The position numbers and the translations under genes were made by a program. A stretch of DNA of 29,811 bases from CALHKP01 sp963558075 (lineage in GTDB: Bacteria; Bacillota; Clostridia; Peptostreptococcales; Anaerovoracaceae), in contig CAUWFN010000024.1 in NCBI GenBank assembly GCA_963558075.1, positions 1 through 29,811 of the forward strand, written 5' to 3'. Of this stretch, positions 1 through 7,773 are shown piece after piece. Position 1 is the stretch's first letter. Every line of letters starts with the position of its first letter. A model generated the notes under the pieces. The model worked only from the letters and a program-made list of their open reading frames with translations. It did not search any database and was not told the origin of the DNA.

Positions 1-1547
1 TCAAAAATGGCAAAACCTATACTGGAAGAATGAGCAATGAAGTGTATAGTAAAACAAAGCTTCCTGCACTAGAACTAAAAAGTTCTGGATTCAATTCAGT
101 AAAAGGTGAAGTTATTTTAGAATGGAACAAAGTTCCTGGAGCGGTAAAGTACGAAATATATAGATCAAATAAATCTGAAGGAAAATATACAAAAGTTAAG
201 GAAATAACAGATACTTTTTATATTTCAGAAATGCTGCTACCTTTAACAGACTACTATCATAAAGTAAGGGCGATAGGAGCTGACGGAAACCCTGTTTCTG
301 ATTTTTCAAAGCCAACAGGAATAAGAACCGGAACTATTTTAGAACCTATTCCTACTGCAGTTTCAAGTGGAGATTCGGTTAAAATTAGCTGGTCACCTGT
401 AGTATATGCAGACAGATATGAGGTATATCGTTCAGAAAGTAAAAATGGTAGCTTTGCAAAAATCGCTACACTAGCAGAAACCGAACTGATGGATAAAAAT
501 GTTGTATCAGGAAGAACTTATTATTATAAAGTTAGCGCGCTGAATACCAATAAGACCGACTGCTTTGCTGACAGTGAGATAATATCCGTAACATTCGAGA
601 TAGAAAAACCAGAAAAACCAGAGAAACCAGAAAATCCAGGAGATTCTATTTTTGGAGATGAGGTTAGATACAGAGTATTTGGAAAGAATCGCTACGAAAC
701 AGCAGTGAAAACAGCAGATGAGCTAAAGAAGGTTCTTGGTGTAAACAAATTCGATACTATCATCGTTGCAAGTGGTGATAACTATGCAGATGCTCTTGCA
801 GGAAGCTATCTTGCAAAAGTAAAGAATGCACCAATACTAGTTGTAAATAAGTTCAACGAAGCCCCTGCAATGGAATATATTAAAAAGAATATTGCATCAG
901 GAGGAAAGGTATATCTTCTTGGAGGAAATGGAGCAGTGACAGCTGGATTTGAAAACAGCGCTAAGAAAATCTGTAATGTTGAAAGACTTGGAGGAAAAGA
1001 TAGATTTGAAACAAATCTAAATATCCTAAAAGAAGCAGGGGTAGGAAACGAAGAACTAGTTATTTGCTCAGCATGGGACTTTGCAGATAGCCTGTCAGCA
1101 TCATCAGTAGGAAAACCAATACTTCTGACAGATACACATCTAAGTGCAGTTCAAAAAAGTTTTATTAAAGGACTTAAGACAGATAAATGTTATCTGATCG
1201 GAGGAAAAGGAGCAGTAAGCACAGCAGTGCAGTCAGAGGTTAAGGCAATAGGAAAGAGAACAGAAAGAATATCAGGAGCAAATAGATACGATACATCAGT
1301 AGCAGTTGCAAAGAAGTTCTCAGAGAGTAAGGAAAAGGATATAGTGCTGGCAAATGGAGATGACTTCCCAGATGGATTAGTAGGAGGCCCACTAGCATAC
1401 TTTATGAAATCACCTTTGATACTGATAAACGAAAGAAATACAGCATCTGCATCAGGATTTGCAAAAGAATATGCAAGTGAGAGAATGGTAATCCTAGGAG
1501 GAAGCTCCCTAATCTCAGATGAAACAGCTGATAAAATTATTCGCTAG
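1..1547 (+). CDS. FN3-CWB2 cell-surface protein (5' end outside window)
   Basis: This is the C-terminal part of a secreted, wall-attached protein. The frame is open from base 3, through an internal Met at 30, so the true start lies upstream. Counting from that Met, residues about 17-100 and 104-190 are two fibronectin type III-like domains, each with a W-x-x-V core and a YEIYRS/YEVYRS strand. A proline linker (EKPEKPEKPENPG) follows. Three CWB2 repeats fill residues about 213-505, with the family's NRYETA/DRFET/NRYDTS, YADAL/FADSL/FPDGL and LLGG/LIGG/ILGG motifs. The few residues before the Met look like the end of another domain. In C. difficile, triple CWB2 modules hold proteins non-covalently on an anionic wall polymer. 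No catalytic domain is visible in this part, so an adhesin or structural role is likely but unproven. A terminator follows the stop. Confidence 0.88.
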   Translation, partial: KNGKTYTGRMSNEVYSKTKLPALELKSSGFNSVKGEVILEWNKVPGAVKYEIYRSNKSEGKYTKVKEITDTFYISEMLLPLTDYYHKVRAIGADGNPVSDFSKPTGIRTGTILEPIPTAVSSGDSVKISWSPVVYADRYEVYRSESKNGSFAKIATLAETELMDKNVVSGRTYYYKVSALNTNKTDCFADSEIISVTFEIEKPEKPEKPENPGDSIFGDEVRYRVFGKNRYETAVKTADELKKVLGVNKFDTIIVASGDNYADALAGSYLAKVKNAPILVVNKFNEAPAMEYIKKNIASGGKVYLLGGNGAVTAGFENSAKKICNVERLGGKDRFETNLNILKEAGVGNEELVICSAWDFADSLSASSVGKPILLTDTHLSAVQKSFIKGLKTDKCYLIGGKGAVSTAVQSEVKAIGKRTERISGANRYDTSVAVAKKFSESKEKDIVLANGDDFPDGLVGGPLAYFMKSPLILINERNTASASGFAKEYASERMVILGGSSLISDETADKIIR

Positions 1548-1623
1548 GAATAAGACTATAGTGAATTACATATGTCTATTATCGTTTGGTTTAGAATTAG
1601 ACCACAATAAATAACTGACTAAG

Positions 1624-1664
1624 AGACGCCAGTGTGACCATTAGGTTGCGCTAGCGTCTTTTTT
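1624..1664 (+). terminator. Rho-independent terminator after the CWB2 gene
   Basis: An 11-bp stem (AGACGCCAGTG with CGCTAGCGTCT, one mismatch and one G-T pair) is followed directly by a run of Ts at 1659-1664. It separates the FN3-CWB2 gene from prmA. The 76 bases between the stop at 1547 and the stem show nothing else. Confidence 0.9.
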
Positions 1665-1666
1665 CG

Positions 1667-1696
1667 TTGACTTGCATAACTGTAATGCGTTAAAAT
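1667..1696 (+). promoter_or_regulatory. Candidate sigma-A promoter for prmA
   Basis: TTGACT at 1667-1672 and TAAAAT at 1691-1696 are 18 bp apart. The pair sits just after the terminator and 36 bp before the ATG at 1732, which is a sensible layout. The -35 matches 5 of 6 consensus bases and the -10 matches 5 of 6. Confidence 0.6.
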
Positions 1697-1731
1697 ATAG
1701 GATAAAGATTGAACAGATTGGAGAAACAAAA

Positions 1732-2700
1732 ATGAAATATATAGAAGTAGATATTGAAACATCTCACAGCGGTGTTGAGGCTATTGTCGCAGAGCTTATG
1801 GCTCTAGGCATAACAGACACAGTTGTAGACGATCCAAGAGATGCTCTTGATATTATGGAAAAGAAAGAAAGTTACGAATGGGACTATATAGATGATGAAG
1901 TTGTCGATAACCTTGACAGAAATCCTAAGGTTATGGTCTTTTTCGAAGACACCGAAGAAAACAGAGCACTTACAGAGAAGGTTAGAGCTGCAATGAGTAG
2001 CCTTGCACTAAAGGCTGCAAAGGGTGAGTTCGGAGATTGCGCTGACTTCGGAACACTGGAGGTTTCTGCAAAAATAGAAGACGATGTACTCTGGAAGGAC
2101 AAATGGAAAGAGTATTTCAAACCGGCACAGATTTCTGATTCTATAGTTGTTAAGCCTACATGGGAGGAATATGATAACAGAAACGGTATGCACGTTCTGG
2201 AAATCGATCCGGGCATGGCTTTTGGTACGGGCACTCATGAGACAACTTCTATGTGTGTCAAGATGCTAGAAAAGTACATGTCTAAGGATTTTGATGTTCT
2301 TGATGTAGGATGTGGATCGGGAATCCTCTCGATTGCAGCGGCACTTCTAGGGGCTCGTGACGTATGCGGTATTGACATTGACCCAATTGCTGTGGAGGTT
2401 GCAGCCGAAAACATTGAGCTAAATAAGGTTGATGACGTATGCAAAGCTATGTATGGTGATTTAACAAAGGGAGTAGACTACAAGGCGGATATTGTAGTTG
2501 CAAATCTGATGGCAGATCTTGTTATGCTTCTTTCAGCTGATGCAGCAAAGCACATGAAACCAAACGGACTGTTTATCTCATCGGGTATTCTTACAACAAA
2601 AGAAGAGGTCGTTTCTGAATGCCTCAAAGAAAATGGATTTGATATTGTGGAAATCATGGAAGACGGTCAGTGGTGCTGCATCACTGCAAAGGTTAAATAG
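1732..2700 (+). CDS. prmA: Ribosomal protein L11 methyltransferase PrmA
   Basis: This is a cytosolic, SAM-dependent enzyme of the PrmA family, which trimethylates ribosomal protein L11. The protein has 322 residues, close to the usual length. The N-terminal substrate-recognition domain (MKYIEVDIETSHSGVEAIVA) is followed by a Rossmann methyltransferase domain. Motif I is DVGCGSG starting at residue D191, and the expected acidic strand end (GIDIDP) and the NLMADL motif follow. I chose the ATG at 1732 because GGAG lies at 1720-1723 with 8-base spacing. A TTG at 1672 is in frame but overlaps the putative -35 box and has no ribosome site. The gene appears to be transcribed alone from its own promoter. 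Confidence in the family is high. Confidence 0.95.
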   Translation: MKYIEVDIETSHSGVEAIVAELMALGITDTVVDDPRDALDIMEKKESYEWDYIDDEVVDNLDRNPKVMVFFEDTEENRALTEKVRAAMSSLALKAAKGEFGDCADFGTLEVSAKIEDDVLWKDKWKEYFKPAQISDSIVVKPTWEEYDNRNGMHVLEIDPGMAFGTGTHETTSMCVKMLEKYMSKDFDVLDVGCGSGILSIAAALLGARDVCGIDIDPIAVEVAAENIELNKVDDVCKAMYGDLTKGVDYKADIVVANLMADLVMLLSADAAKHMKPNGLFISSGILTTKEEVVSECLKENGFDIVEIMEDGQWCCITAKVK

Positions 2701-2733
2701 AATCAAAAGCTAATACTAGCAAAATTAAATGGC

Positions 2734-2776
2734 ATCAAAGTTTAAATAGAAAAACTATATAGTATCAAAGTTTAAA
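2734..2776 (+). repeat. 30-bp-spaced direct repeat in the prmA-transporter gap
   Basis: ATCAAAGTTTAAA occurs at 2734-2746 and again at 2764-2776, exactly 30 bp apart. Related but weaker A/T-rich units continue to about 2800. The 166-bp gap between prmA and the transporter holds no convincing terminator. Confidence 0.55.
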
Positions 2777-2866
2777 CAGTAGAAAAAGTTAAATAAAAGT
2801 AAAAGTTGAATAACAGATTAGAATAAGGCATTTATGCTGGAATTGACAGAAGGATAGGTTGACATT

Positions 2867-4204
2867 ATGAATGAAACTGGCGTAGAAAAGAATAAGGGCA
2901 GAGATCTGTTCAAAAGCAGACTTGGATTTATTGTTGCATGTGTGGGTTCAGCTGTTGGTATGGGAAATATCTGGATGTTTCCTTACAGAGCTGGCGAATT
3001 TGGCGGAGCAGCGTTTTTGATTCCGTATTTCATATTTGTTGTGCTCCTAGGATTTACTGGGGTTATCGGTGAGATGGCCTTTGGTCGTGCGATGAGAACA
3101 GGTCCTGCGGGAGCTTTTGATAAGGCACTAAAAATGAGAGGAAAAAGCGGCGGAAAATATCTTGGACTTATTCCTGTTTTCGGTTCGCTTGGAATCGCAA
3201 TTGGATATTCAGTTGTCGTTGGGTGGTTTCTCAAATATCTCTTTGCATCTGTGAGCGGTGAGCTTTCGCGAGTTGATAATGTGGGAGCATATTTTGGAGA
3301 GCTTGCATCAGACTTTGGAAGTATTCCGTGGCATCTTGCAGGCCTTGCTATTACGTTTACAATCATGATATTTGGAATATCAAAGGGCATAGAAAAAATG
3401 AACAAAATAATGATGCCGGTATTTTTTGTTCTGTTTATTGTCTTGATGGTCAGAGTTTTCTCTCTTCCAGGATCAGTAGATGGATATAAGTACCTGTTTG
3501 TTCCAGAATGGTCAGCTCTAGGAAATCCTAAGACATGGGTGTATGCTCTTGGACAGGCGTTTTTCTCCCTTTCCCTTGCAGGGTCAGGAACTATTGTTTA
3601 CGGAAGCTACCTTAAGGATGACGTAAATGTTGTTTACAGTGCGAGAAACGTTGCATTCTTTGATACATGTGCTGCACTTCTTGCGGGAGTAGTAGTCATT
3701 CCAGCGGTGTTTGCGTTTGGAATTGATGTTTCTGCAGGTCCTCCGCTTATGTTCATAAGTCTTCCAGAGGTATTTAGACAGATGCCATTTGGAATGGTAT
3801 TTGCAGTTATCTTCTTTGTTGCTGTAATATTTGCGGCGATTACATCGCTTATGAATTTATTCGAAACTCCTATAGAGGCTCTTCAGGAGCACTTTGGTCT
3901 TTCTAGAGGAAAAGCTGTTGCAGCTATTGCCGCAGTTGCTGCAATTGTCGGTGTATTCATCGAAAGCGGTGATTCTGTAGGTGCTTGGATGGATGTTGTG
4001 TCTATATATGTTATTCCGCTTGGAGCTCTTATGGCGGGAATCATGTTCTTCTGGGTGTGCCCGAAGGATTTTGTTCGCAGCGAAGTTGAAAAAGGGCTTG
4101 ATGGAAAGCTTGGAAAATGGTTTGAGCCGATGACAAAATATGTGTTTGTCGGTGTTACGTTAGTTGTATATATTCTTGGAATTTTGTATGGCGGAATCGG
4201 TTAA
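2867..4204 (+). CDS. Sodium-dependent transporter, NSS/SNF family
   Basis: This is an integral membrane protein of 445 residues with about eleven to twelve hydrophobic segments, typical of bacterial neurotransmitter:sodium symporters (the LeuT/MhsT fold). The signature is the first helix, GSAVGMGNIWMFPY at about residues 28-41, which is the unwound sodium- and substrate-binding helix of the family. The GSGTIVYGSYL and TSLMNLFETP stretches in later helices also fit. Such proteins usually import amino acids with Na+; the substrate cannot be read from sequence. The ATG at 2867 has AAGGATAGG upstream as a ribosome site. It appears unrelated in function to the genes on either side. Confidence 0.92.
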   Translation: MNETGVEKNKGRDLFKSRLGFIVACVGSAVGMGNIWMFPYRAGEFGGAAFLIPYFIFVVLLGFTGVIGEMAFGRAMRTGPAGAFDKALKMRGKSGGKYLGLIPVFGSLGIAIGYSVVVGWFLKYLFASVSGELSRVDNVGAYFGELASDFGSIPWHLAGLAITFTIMIFGISKGIEKMNKIMMPVFFVLFIVLMVRVFSLPGSVDGYKYLFVPEWSALGNPKTWVYALGQAFFSLSLAGSGTIVYGSYLKDDVNVVYSARNVAFFDTCAALLAGVVVIPAVFAFGIDVSAGPPLMFISLPEVFRQMPFGMVFAVIFFVAVIFAAITSLMNLFETPIEALQEHFGLSRGKAVAAIAAVAAIVGVFIESGDSVGAWMDVVSIYVIPLGALMAGIMFFWVCPKDFVRSEVEKGLDGKLGKWFEPMTKYVFVGVTLVVYILGILYGGIG

Positions 4205-4224
4205 TTAAGAAAGTGAATTATCTG

Positions 4225-4348
4225 TTAAGGTCTTAGCCTGAGGCCTTGCAGTTCATACGGTGCAAGGTCACCGGTAAAAGGTATTGAAGGCGTGAGAAAG
4301 GAAGGAAATAGTCTTAGATGCTACTCGATATGTAGAAGAAAAAGACTA
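4225..4348 (+). ncRNA. Unassigned structured 5' leader of the glucosaminidase gene
   Basis: Several hairpins stand in a row in the 155-bp gap. The first is GGTCT/AGGCC at 4229-4245. The second is a perfect 7-bp stem, CCTTGCA/TGCAAGG, at about 4244-4267. A competing stem, CGGTG/CACCG (4258-4273), shares bases with the second. The third is a longer hairpin, TAGTCTT/AAGACTA (4309-4348), with an inner CTAC/GTAG stem. Mutually exclusive stems suggest a switch-like leader. I compared it from memory with c-di-AMP (ydaO), c-di-GMP, cobalamin and T-box consensus elements and found no match. The function is unknown. Confidence 0.4.
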
Positions 4349-4359
4349 GAATTTAGTTT

Positions 4360-7300
4360 ATGAGTAAGGAAACAATTAGAGTTCTGAGAAGAATAGTTAG
4401 CATTCTAATGTTTGCAATAATTATATTCGCAGGATACTCGCTATGTAGCAGAGCCTGTGCGGCTACGGAAACAGGAACTGTAAATGACAGAATGGGTGTA
4501 AATATGCGCTCTGCACCTTCGACATCAGCTGAGATTATAGTTGCAATCGGCTATAATGAGAAGGTTGAAATTACCGGAGAAGCTACAGGCGATGGAATGA
4601 AATGGTATAAGCTTAACTACCAAGGTAAAAGTGGCTATGCTGCAGCAGCTTATATAACTAAGGATTCAACTGGCGGTGGTTCCGGAGAATCTGGCGGCGG
4701 CACAAGCGGTGATTTTACCAATACTTACGGGGTTGTAAACACAAAAGATGGCCTTAATGTTAGATCTGGCGCGGGCGCAGGTTATACATATCTAGGTACT
4801 CTTAACTACAAAGCTCAGGTCAAGGTAAATGGTGTAAAGAAAGACCATAATGGAGAAGACTGGTACGAAATTATATATGTCGGAAAACCAGGATTTGTGA
4901 AAGCTGAGTTTATGGACCTTATAGAGGTTCCACCATATGTTCCAAATCAAAATTTCGAACAGAGCTTGACTGAGCAGGGATTCCCTGAGTCTTACAAGGT
5001 TCTTCTCAGACAGATTCATGCTCAGTATCCAAACTGGCAGTTTGTTGCAGGAAAGACCGGCTTTGACTGGGATTATGCTGTTAATAAAGAGTATAGATTC
5101 ATTGGAGGGTCAAGAGTAAATACTATTCATAATTCCTTCCCAGACTCATGGAAATCTATGGAAGACGGAGACTATAATTTTAGTACCAAGGTCTACAAGC
5201 AGTATGATAGCGGAAATTATGTGGCAGCATCAAAGGGAATAATCGCATATTATATGGACCCTAGAAATTTTTTAAACTCTACAGATATTTTCCAGTTCAT
5301 ATCAACAAAATATAATTCATCACTTCATACAGCATCAGGCCTTCAGGCTATGTTAAACGGAAGCTTTATGGGAGGAGCCTTCCCGGACCCTTCTCATAGT
5401 ACATATAACGATGTGATCATGGAGGCTGCAAGAAAAAGTGGTGTAAGTCCTTATACTCTTGCAACTATGATTCTGCAGGAGCAAGGATATAACGGCAGAG
5501 GCGGAAGCATAAGCGGACGCGAGCCTGGATTTGAAGGATTATATAACTTCTTCAATATCCGTGCTTATGCATCAGGAAACTATACAGCTGTTCAGTACGG
5601 ACTTTTGTATGCTAGAGATAGAGGCTGGACTACGAGATCTAAATCAATTATCGAAGGTGCTCAGTGGTTTAGCGCAAATTATGTAAATAGTGGTCAGTAT
5701 ACTCAGTATCTGAAGAAGTTCAATGTTATGAATGGGCCAGACCGAGTAGGAACAGGTCAGTATATGACAAATGTAAGCGGGGCATATCAGGAAGGTTCTG
5801 CCTTGAAAGAGGCTTATAGGGCATCATTAAATACACCACTTGTATTTGAAATTCCTGTATACGGAAACATGCCATCAGAAGCAGTAGCAAAGCCAACAAG
5901 AACTGGAAACAATAATAATTTTCTTGATAGTATAACAGTTGGAGGAAAATCTGTTCCATCATTCAACCGATTTACATATACTTATAACGTAGATGTAGGT
6001 AATACGATTTCCGTTAATCTGGCTGTAAAGACAAATGATCCTGGAGCAAAGGTTTCTGGAGCAGGTGTCAAGAGCCTTAAAGCAGGAGTTAACAAGTTTA
6101 ACATAACGGTAACTGCAACATCAGGAGAAAAGCGTGTATATACTGTTAATGTGAAGAGCTCAGGGGCAGTACTATCGTCAGTTGAGCTAACATCAAAACC
6201 ATCAAAGCTTGTATATAGCTATGGCGAGAGTGCTCTTGATTTGACTGGAATTAAGCTTACTGCAAAATATTCTAGTGGAGCATCTGAGAATATACCTGTA
6301 ACAAAAGACATGGTATCTGGATACGACTTGAAAAAATTAGGAAAACAGACAGTTACAGTAACATACAAGGGAAAGACTGCTCATTTTGATATAAAGGTTA
6401 ATCCTTCAGATATAAGTGGAAGGAAAGCAAGTTTGTCGTATACTTCTGTAGAATATGATGGCACAGAAAAGACTCCGGCAGTGACTGTTGAAGGCCTAAG
6501 AGCAGGAACTGACTATACTGTAGCATATGCAAATAATATAAAACCTGGAAGCGCAACTGTTACTATTAGCGGAAAAGGAAATTATACTGGAACTATAAAC
6601 CTAAGCTTTACAATTGTAAGAACTGCAGGACTTGATGGTATTTTCGGAGGTAGAGATACAGCGAGAATATACGGAAACACACGATTTGAAACGGCGGTAA
6701 AAACTGCAGAGGCGCTTAAGAAACATGAAGGAATTGATAGCTTTGATGCGATAATCGTTGCAGATGGAATGGGCTATGCAGATGCTTTGTCCGGTAGTTC
6801 ACTTGCAAATGCATTATGTGCTCCGATAATTCTAACAGGTAGCGGATATGAGCAGTATGCTGCAGATTACATCAAATCAAATCTAACACCTGGCGGCGAT
6901 GTAATTGTTCTTGGCGGCACAGGCGCTGTTCCAGAATCCTTCTGTAACAAGCTAGGTGGTCTTAATGTTACAAGACTTGGTGGACGCGATAGATATGAGA
7001 CAAATATGAAAATACTGGAATGGCTCGGTGCTACATCTGGAGATCTTCTGGTATGCACAGGAAATGATTTTGCAGACTCACTATCAGCATCATCAAGCGG
7101 AAGGGCTATTTTACTTGTTGATTCTAAGCTGAACGAAAGTCAGAAAGCTTTTCTGCAGAAAGGAAGCTTTTCGTATCATATTATCGGGGGAACTGGTGCA
7201 GTAACATCTCAGGTGGAAGGTGAGCTTGCAAGCTTAGGTGAAGTGATTCAGCGTATTGGCGGAAAAAATAGATATGAGACTTCTATTGCTGTAGCATATT

Positions 7301-7533
7301 CGTCCTTTGAGGAGACAAGTGATACGGTGATGCTCGTATCTGGAAGCAACTTCCCAGACGGGCTTGTTGGAGGCGTTCTAGGATGGTATTCAGATTCGCC
7401 TATGATTCTTGTTGATGATGGAAATGCAGATTATGCAAGAGCATATGCAAAGCATCAGAATCTAAACAGAGCGATTGTGCTTGGCGGACCGGCAGTTGTT
7501 AGTAACTCTGCGGTAAATAGCATAATTTACTAG
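4360..7533 (+). CDS. Secreted SH3-glucosaminidase-CWB2 peptidoglycan hydrolase
   Basis: This is a large secreted wall hydrolase of 1057 residues. A signal peptide covers about residues 1-35 (basic start, hydrophobic core, ACA-A cleavage region). Two bacterial SH3 domains follow at about 37-102 and 121-188, joined by a Gly/Ser linker. An endo-beta-N-acetylglucosaminidase domain (LytB/GH73-like) spans about 200-465, with the probable catalytic Glu374 in ILQEQG. Then come a cadherin-like beta-sandwich (about 520-602), an Ig-like Big_3 domain (about 605-682), another beta-rich repeat (about 685-752) and three CWB2 repeats (about 765-1057). It should cut glycan strands of peptidoglycan while held on a wall polymer. 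The ATG at 4360 is preceded by an in-frame stop at 4354 and has no close ribosome site. AAAGGAAGGAAA lies at 4297-4308, separated from the ATG by the 4309-4348 hairpin. A terminator follows the gene. Confidence 0.9.
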   Translation: MSKETIRVLRRIVSILMFAIIIFAGYSLCSRACAATETGTVNDRMGVNMRSAPSTSAEIIVAIGYNEKVEITGEATGDGMKWYKLNYQGKSGYAAAAYITKDSTGGGSGESGGGTSGDFTNTYGVVNTKDGLNVRSGAGAGYTYLGTLNYKAQVKVNGVKKDHNGEDWYEIIYVGKPGFVKAEFMDLIEVPPYVPNQNFEQSLTEQGFPESYKVLLRQIHAQYPNWQFVAGKTGFDWDYAVNKEYRFIGGSRVNTIHNSFPDSWKSMEDGDYNFSTKVYKQYDSGNYVAASKGIIAYYMDPRNFLNSTDIFQFISTKYNSSLHTASGLQAMLNGSFMGGAFPDPSHSTYNDVIMEAARKSGVSPYTLATMILQEQGYNGRGGSISGREPGFEGLYNFFNIRAYASGNYTAVQYGLLYARDRGWTTRSKSIIEGAQWFSANYVNSGQYTQYLKKFNVMNGPDRVGTGQYMTNVSGAYQEGSALKEAYRASLNTPLVFEIPVYGNMPSEAVAKPTRTGNNNNFLDSITVGGKSVPSFNRFTYTYNVDVGNTISVNLAVKTNDPGAKVSGAGVKSLKAGVNKFNITVTATSGEKRVYTVNVKSSGAVLSSVELTSKPSKLVYSYGESALDLTGIKLTAKYSSGASENIPVTKDMVSGYDLKKLGKQTVTVTYKGKTAHFDIKVNPSDISGRKASLSYTSVEYDGTEKTPAVTVEGLRAGTDYTVAYANNIKPGSATVTISGKGNYTGTINLSFTIVRTAGLDGIFGGRDTARIYGNTRFETAVKTAEALKKHEGIDSFDAIIVADGMGYADALSGSSLANALCAPIILTGSGYEQYAADYIKSNLTPGGDVIVLGGTGAVPESFCNKLGGLNVTRLGGRDRYETNMKILEWLGATSGDLLVCTGNDFADSLSASSSGRAILLVDSKLNESQKAFLQKGSFSYHIIGGTGAVTSQVEGELASLGEVIQRIGGKNRYETSIAVAYSSFEETSDTVMLVSGSNFPDGLVGGVLGWYSDSPMILVDDGNADYARAYAKHQNLNRAIVLGGPAVVSNSAVNSIIY

Positions 7534-7625
7534 AAATATGTATCAAAAGATATAGATTCCATATCTATGTACAGCAGAATAAATTGCAAAATTTAATAGA
7601 TATCTAAATAGTATGGATTACAGAG

Positions 7626-7656
7626 AAGAAAGCCTAATTTATGGGCTTTCTTTTTC
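7626..7656 (+). terminator. Rho-independent terminator after the glucosaminidase gene
   Basis: A perfect 9-bp stem, AAGAAAGCC with GGCTTTCTT, has a 9-base loop and runs into a T tract at 7651-7655. It isolates the wall hydrolase from the glycan operon. Confidence 0.92.
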
Positions 7657-7660
7657 GCCT

Positions 7661-7683
7661 TATATGGATAGAATATCCATATA
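7661..7683. promoter_or_regulatory. Perfect 10-bp inverted repeat upstream of the glycan promoter
   Basis: TATATGGATA and TATCCATATA flank a GAA centre. The palindrome ends two bases before the -35 box and lies outside the preceding terminator stem. This is a plausible operator site for a dimeric regulator; no regulator gene is present in the window. Confidence 0.5.
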
Positions 7684-7685
7684 AT

Positions 7686-7714
7686 TTGACATGAAAACAT
7701 GTTTTTGATAAAAT
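7686..7714 (+). promoter_or_regulatory. Sigma-A promoter of the glycan operon
   Basis: TTGACA at 7686-7691 and TAAAAT at 7709-7714 are 17 bp apart, a near-consensus promoter. A second palindrome, ACATG-AAAA-CATGT (7689-7702), overlaps the -35 and the spacer. Transcription would start near 7721, giving an untranslated leader of about 53 bases. No other clear promoter is seen on this strand downstream, so it probably drives the whole cluster. Confidence 0.8.
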
Positions 7715-7773
7715 TAAGTGATTGAGATAGCGAGATATTGGGATTTAATTAAGAATAATAAAGGGAGAATAAA

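Noticed and set aside
1672..1731. Upstream TTG start for prmA
   Set aside because: The TTG overlaps the putative -35 box and has no ribosome site; the ATG at 1732 has GGAG at 8-base spacing and gives the normal PrmA N terminus.
2843..2871. Promoter-like TTGACA-N17-TATGAA before the transporter gene
   Set aside because: The -10 would overlap the start codon, so the transcript would begin inside the gene. The -10 match is poor.
4225..4348. c-di-AMP (ydaO) riboswitch, often found before wall hydrolase genes
   Set aside because: The conserved ydaO core, including the GCTAACCTCG-like 3' part, is not present.
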